A DNA stretch of 14,999 nt from JBBDIX01 sp040880235 (GTDB lineage: Bacteria; Actinomycetota; Nitriliruptoria; Nitriliruptorales; Nitriliruptoraceae). A program made the translations under genes and the position numbers. A model generated the notes under the pieces. That model searched no databases and was not told the DNA's origin. It worked only from the letters and a program-made list of their open reading frames with translations. The stretch spans positions 1 to 14,999 of the forward strand of contig JBBDIX010000072.1 in assembly GCA_040880235.1 (NCBI GenBank), written 5' to 3'. This document shows, in pieces, positions 14,251 through 14,999 of the stretch (positions are counted from its first letter, which is position 1; the number at the start of each line of letters is the position of its first letter).

Positions 14251-14999
14251 ATGTCCACGTCCGACGACGACGGCGTCGCCCGACTCGACGACGTCCTTGC
14301 GAGCCTGCCGACCGGTGTGCTGCTGCTGCACGACTCCGTGGTGATCTACGCAAACCGCGCGGCGCAGCGCCTGTTCGGCGACCGTGCAGCGGAAGGCACC
14401 CACGTCGCCGAGCTCGGATCCACCGGGCTGACGGAGGCGGTGGTGGAGACCGCGGAGAGCGGCCAGTCGCTGCGACTCGACATCCCCCACGGGGACCGGC
14501 AGTTCGCCGTGCGCACCAACGTCGCCACCGATGGTGCGGTGGTCGTCGTGCTCACCGACGTGACCGACATCAGGCGGGTGGAGACCCTGCGGCGCGACTT
14601 CGTGACCAACGCCTCGCACGAACTCAAGACGCCGGTCGCCGGGATCCAGGCCCTGGCCGAGTCACTCGAGTTGGCGATCGAACGCAGTCCCGAGCGCGCC
14701 CACTCGATGGTCGCGCGCCTGCAGGTGGAGGCCCAGCGCCTCAGTCAACTCGTCCGTGAGCTGCTCGACCTCGCACGCCTCGAGGACGATGCCGACGTCC
14801 CGCGTGAGCGCCTTCAGCGCGTGGACCTTGCGGAGGTCTCGCAGCTGCAGGCCGAGAGGGTCGCCGCCCGGGCCGAGCGACTCGGCGTCGAGGTGCACGT
14901 CGACGCACCCGAGCCCGCGGCGATGGTCGGAAGTGCCGCCGACCTGCGACTGATCGTGGCCAACCTCATCGAGAACGCGGTCGACTACAACGTGCCCGG
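14251..14999 (+). CDS. PAS-domain sensor histidine kinase (3' end outside window)
   Basis: The frame is open to the window end, giving the first 249 residues. Residues of about 10-108 are a PAS domain (LASLPTGVLLLHDSVVIYANRAAQRLFG to VVVVLTDVTDIRRVE). The dimerisation/phosphotransfer domain follows with RRDFVTNASHELKTPVAGIQ and the phospho-accepting His123, then the second helix ending LVRELLDLARLED. The ATPase domain begins with LIVANLIENAVDYN, N-box Asn242, and is cut there. This layout is that of PhoR/SenX3-type kinases, but there is no hydrophobic segment before the PAS domain, so the protein appears cytosolic and must sense an internal signal or dock on PhoU or a membrane complex. The ATG at 14251 has GGAG six bases upstream. 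It is the probable partner of the regulator just upstream. Confidence 0.93.
   Translation, partial: MSTSDDDGVARLDDVLASLPTGVLLLHDSVVIYANRAAQRLFGDRAAEGTHVAELGSTGLTEAVVETAESGQSLRLDIPHGDRQFAVRTNVATDGAVVVVLTDVTDIRRVETLRRDFVTNASHELKTPVAGIQALAESLELAIERSPERAHSMVARLQVEAQRLSQLVRELLDLARLEDDADVPRERLQRVDLAEVSQLQAERVAARAERLGVEVHVDAPEPAAMVGSAADLRLIVANLIENAVDYNVP

Noticed and set aside
12769..14619. A 616-codon open frame on the minus strand across phoU, the response regulator and the kinase
   Set aside because: It is antisense to three genes with clear domain motifs. Its His/Arg/Gly-rich, repetitive composition is the usual shadow of GC-rich codons.
1..14999. CRISPR array or other regularly spaced repeat
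   Set aside because: No repeated 20-40-base units with spacers were found. The only long repeat is the tRNA-Gln 3' end pair.

Overview
The window is high-GC DNA of actinobacterial type. Coding regions have strong G/C bias at third codon positions, there are GTG starts and TANNNT -10 boxes, and the run rsmI, tatD, rpfB-like gene, rsmA (ksgA), ispE follows an order familiar from Mycobacterium and other Actinomycetota. The RpfB-like lytic enzyme points to a Gram-positive actinobacterium, but the species cannot be named from the sequence.

Layout. (1) 1-758 (+): the 3' part of a GntR/UTRA regulator, followed in the same frame by 47 codon-biased codons whose end looks like the tail of a histidine-kinase ATPase domain. 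(2) 817-7449: a 6.6-kb accessory block. Its two ends carry a direct repeat of the 3' end of a tRNA-Gln gene: the intact gene is at 7425-7499 (-) and a displaced, slightly damaged fragment is at 817-853. This is the footprint of integration into a tRNA gene, although no integrase remains. The block carries, all on the minus strand, a DDE transposase remnant, a SNF2-family helicase, a SWIM zinc-finger protein translationally coupled to it, and a Fic protein with its own palindromic promoter region. The transposase remnant lies in frame with the helicase, so a naive gene call would give a 1353-residue chimera. (3) 7425-12472 (-): the conserved housekeeping run rsmI, tatD, rpfB-like gene, rsmA, ispE and tRNA-Gln, covering 16S rRNA modification (RsmI, RsmA), a TatD metal-dependent DNase, a resuscitation-promoting-factor muralytic enzyme, and the isoprenoid enzyme IspE. 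(4) 12679-14999 (+): a divergent signalling cluster of PhoU, an OmpR/PhoB-type response regulator that looks leaderless, and a PAS histidine kinase without a membrane segment, cut by the window end. This is a phosphate-type (SenX3-RegX3/PhoR-PhoB-like) set.

The most interesting part is the tRNA-Gln-borne block: a SNF2 ATPase and SWIM-protein pair next to a Fic enzyme. The SNF2-SWIM pairing is known in bacteria, but its role is poorly defined. Its place on an island with a Fic gene makes a defence or stress-control role possible but unproven. Many long open frames on the strand opposite to these genes are GC-driven shadows and are left out.
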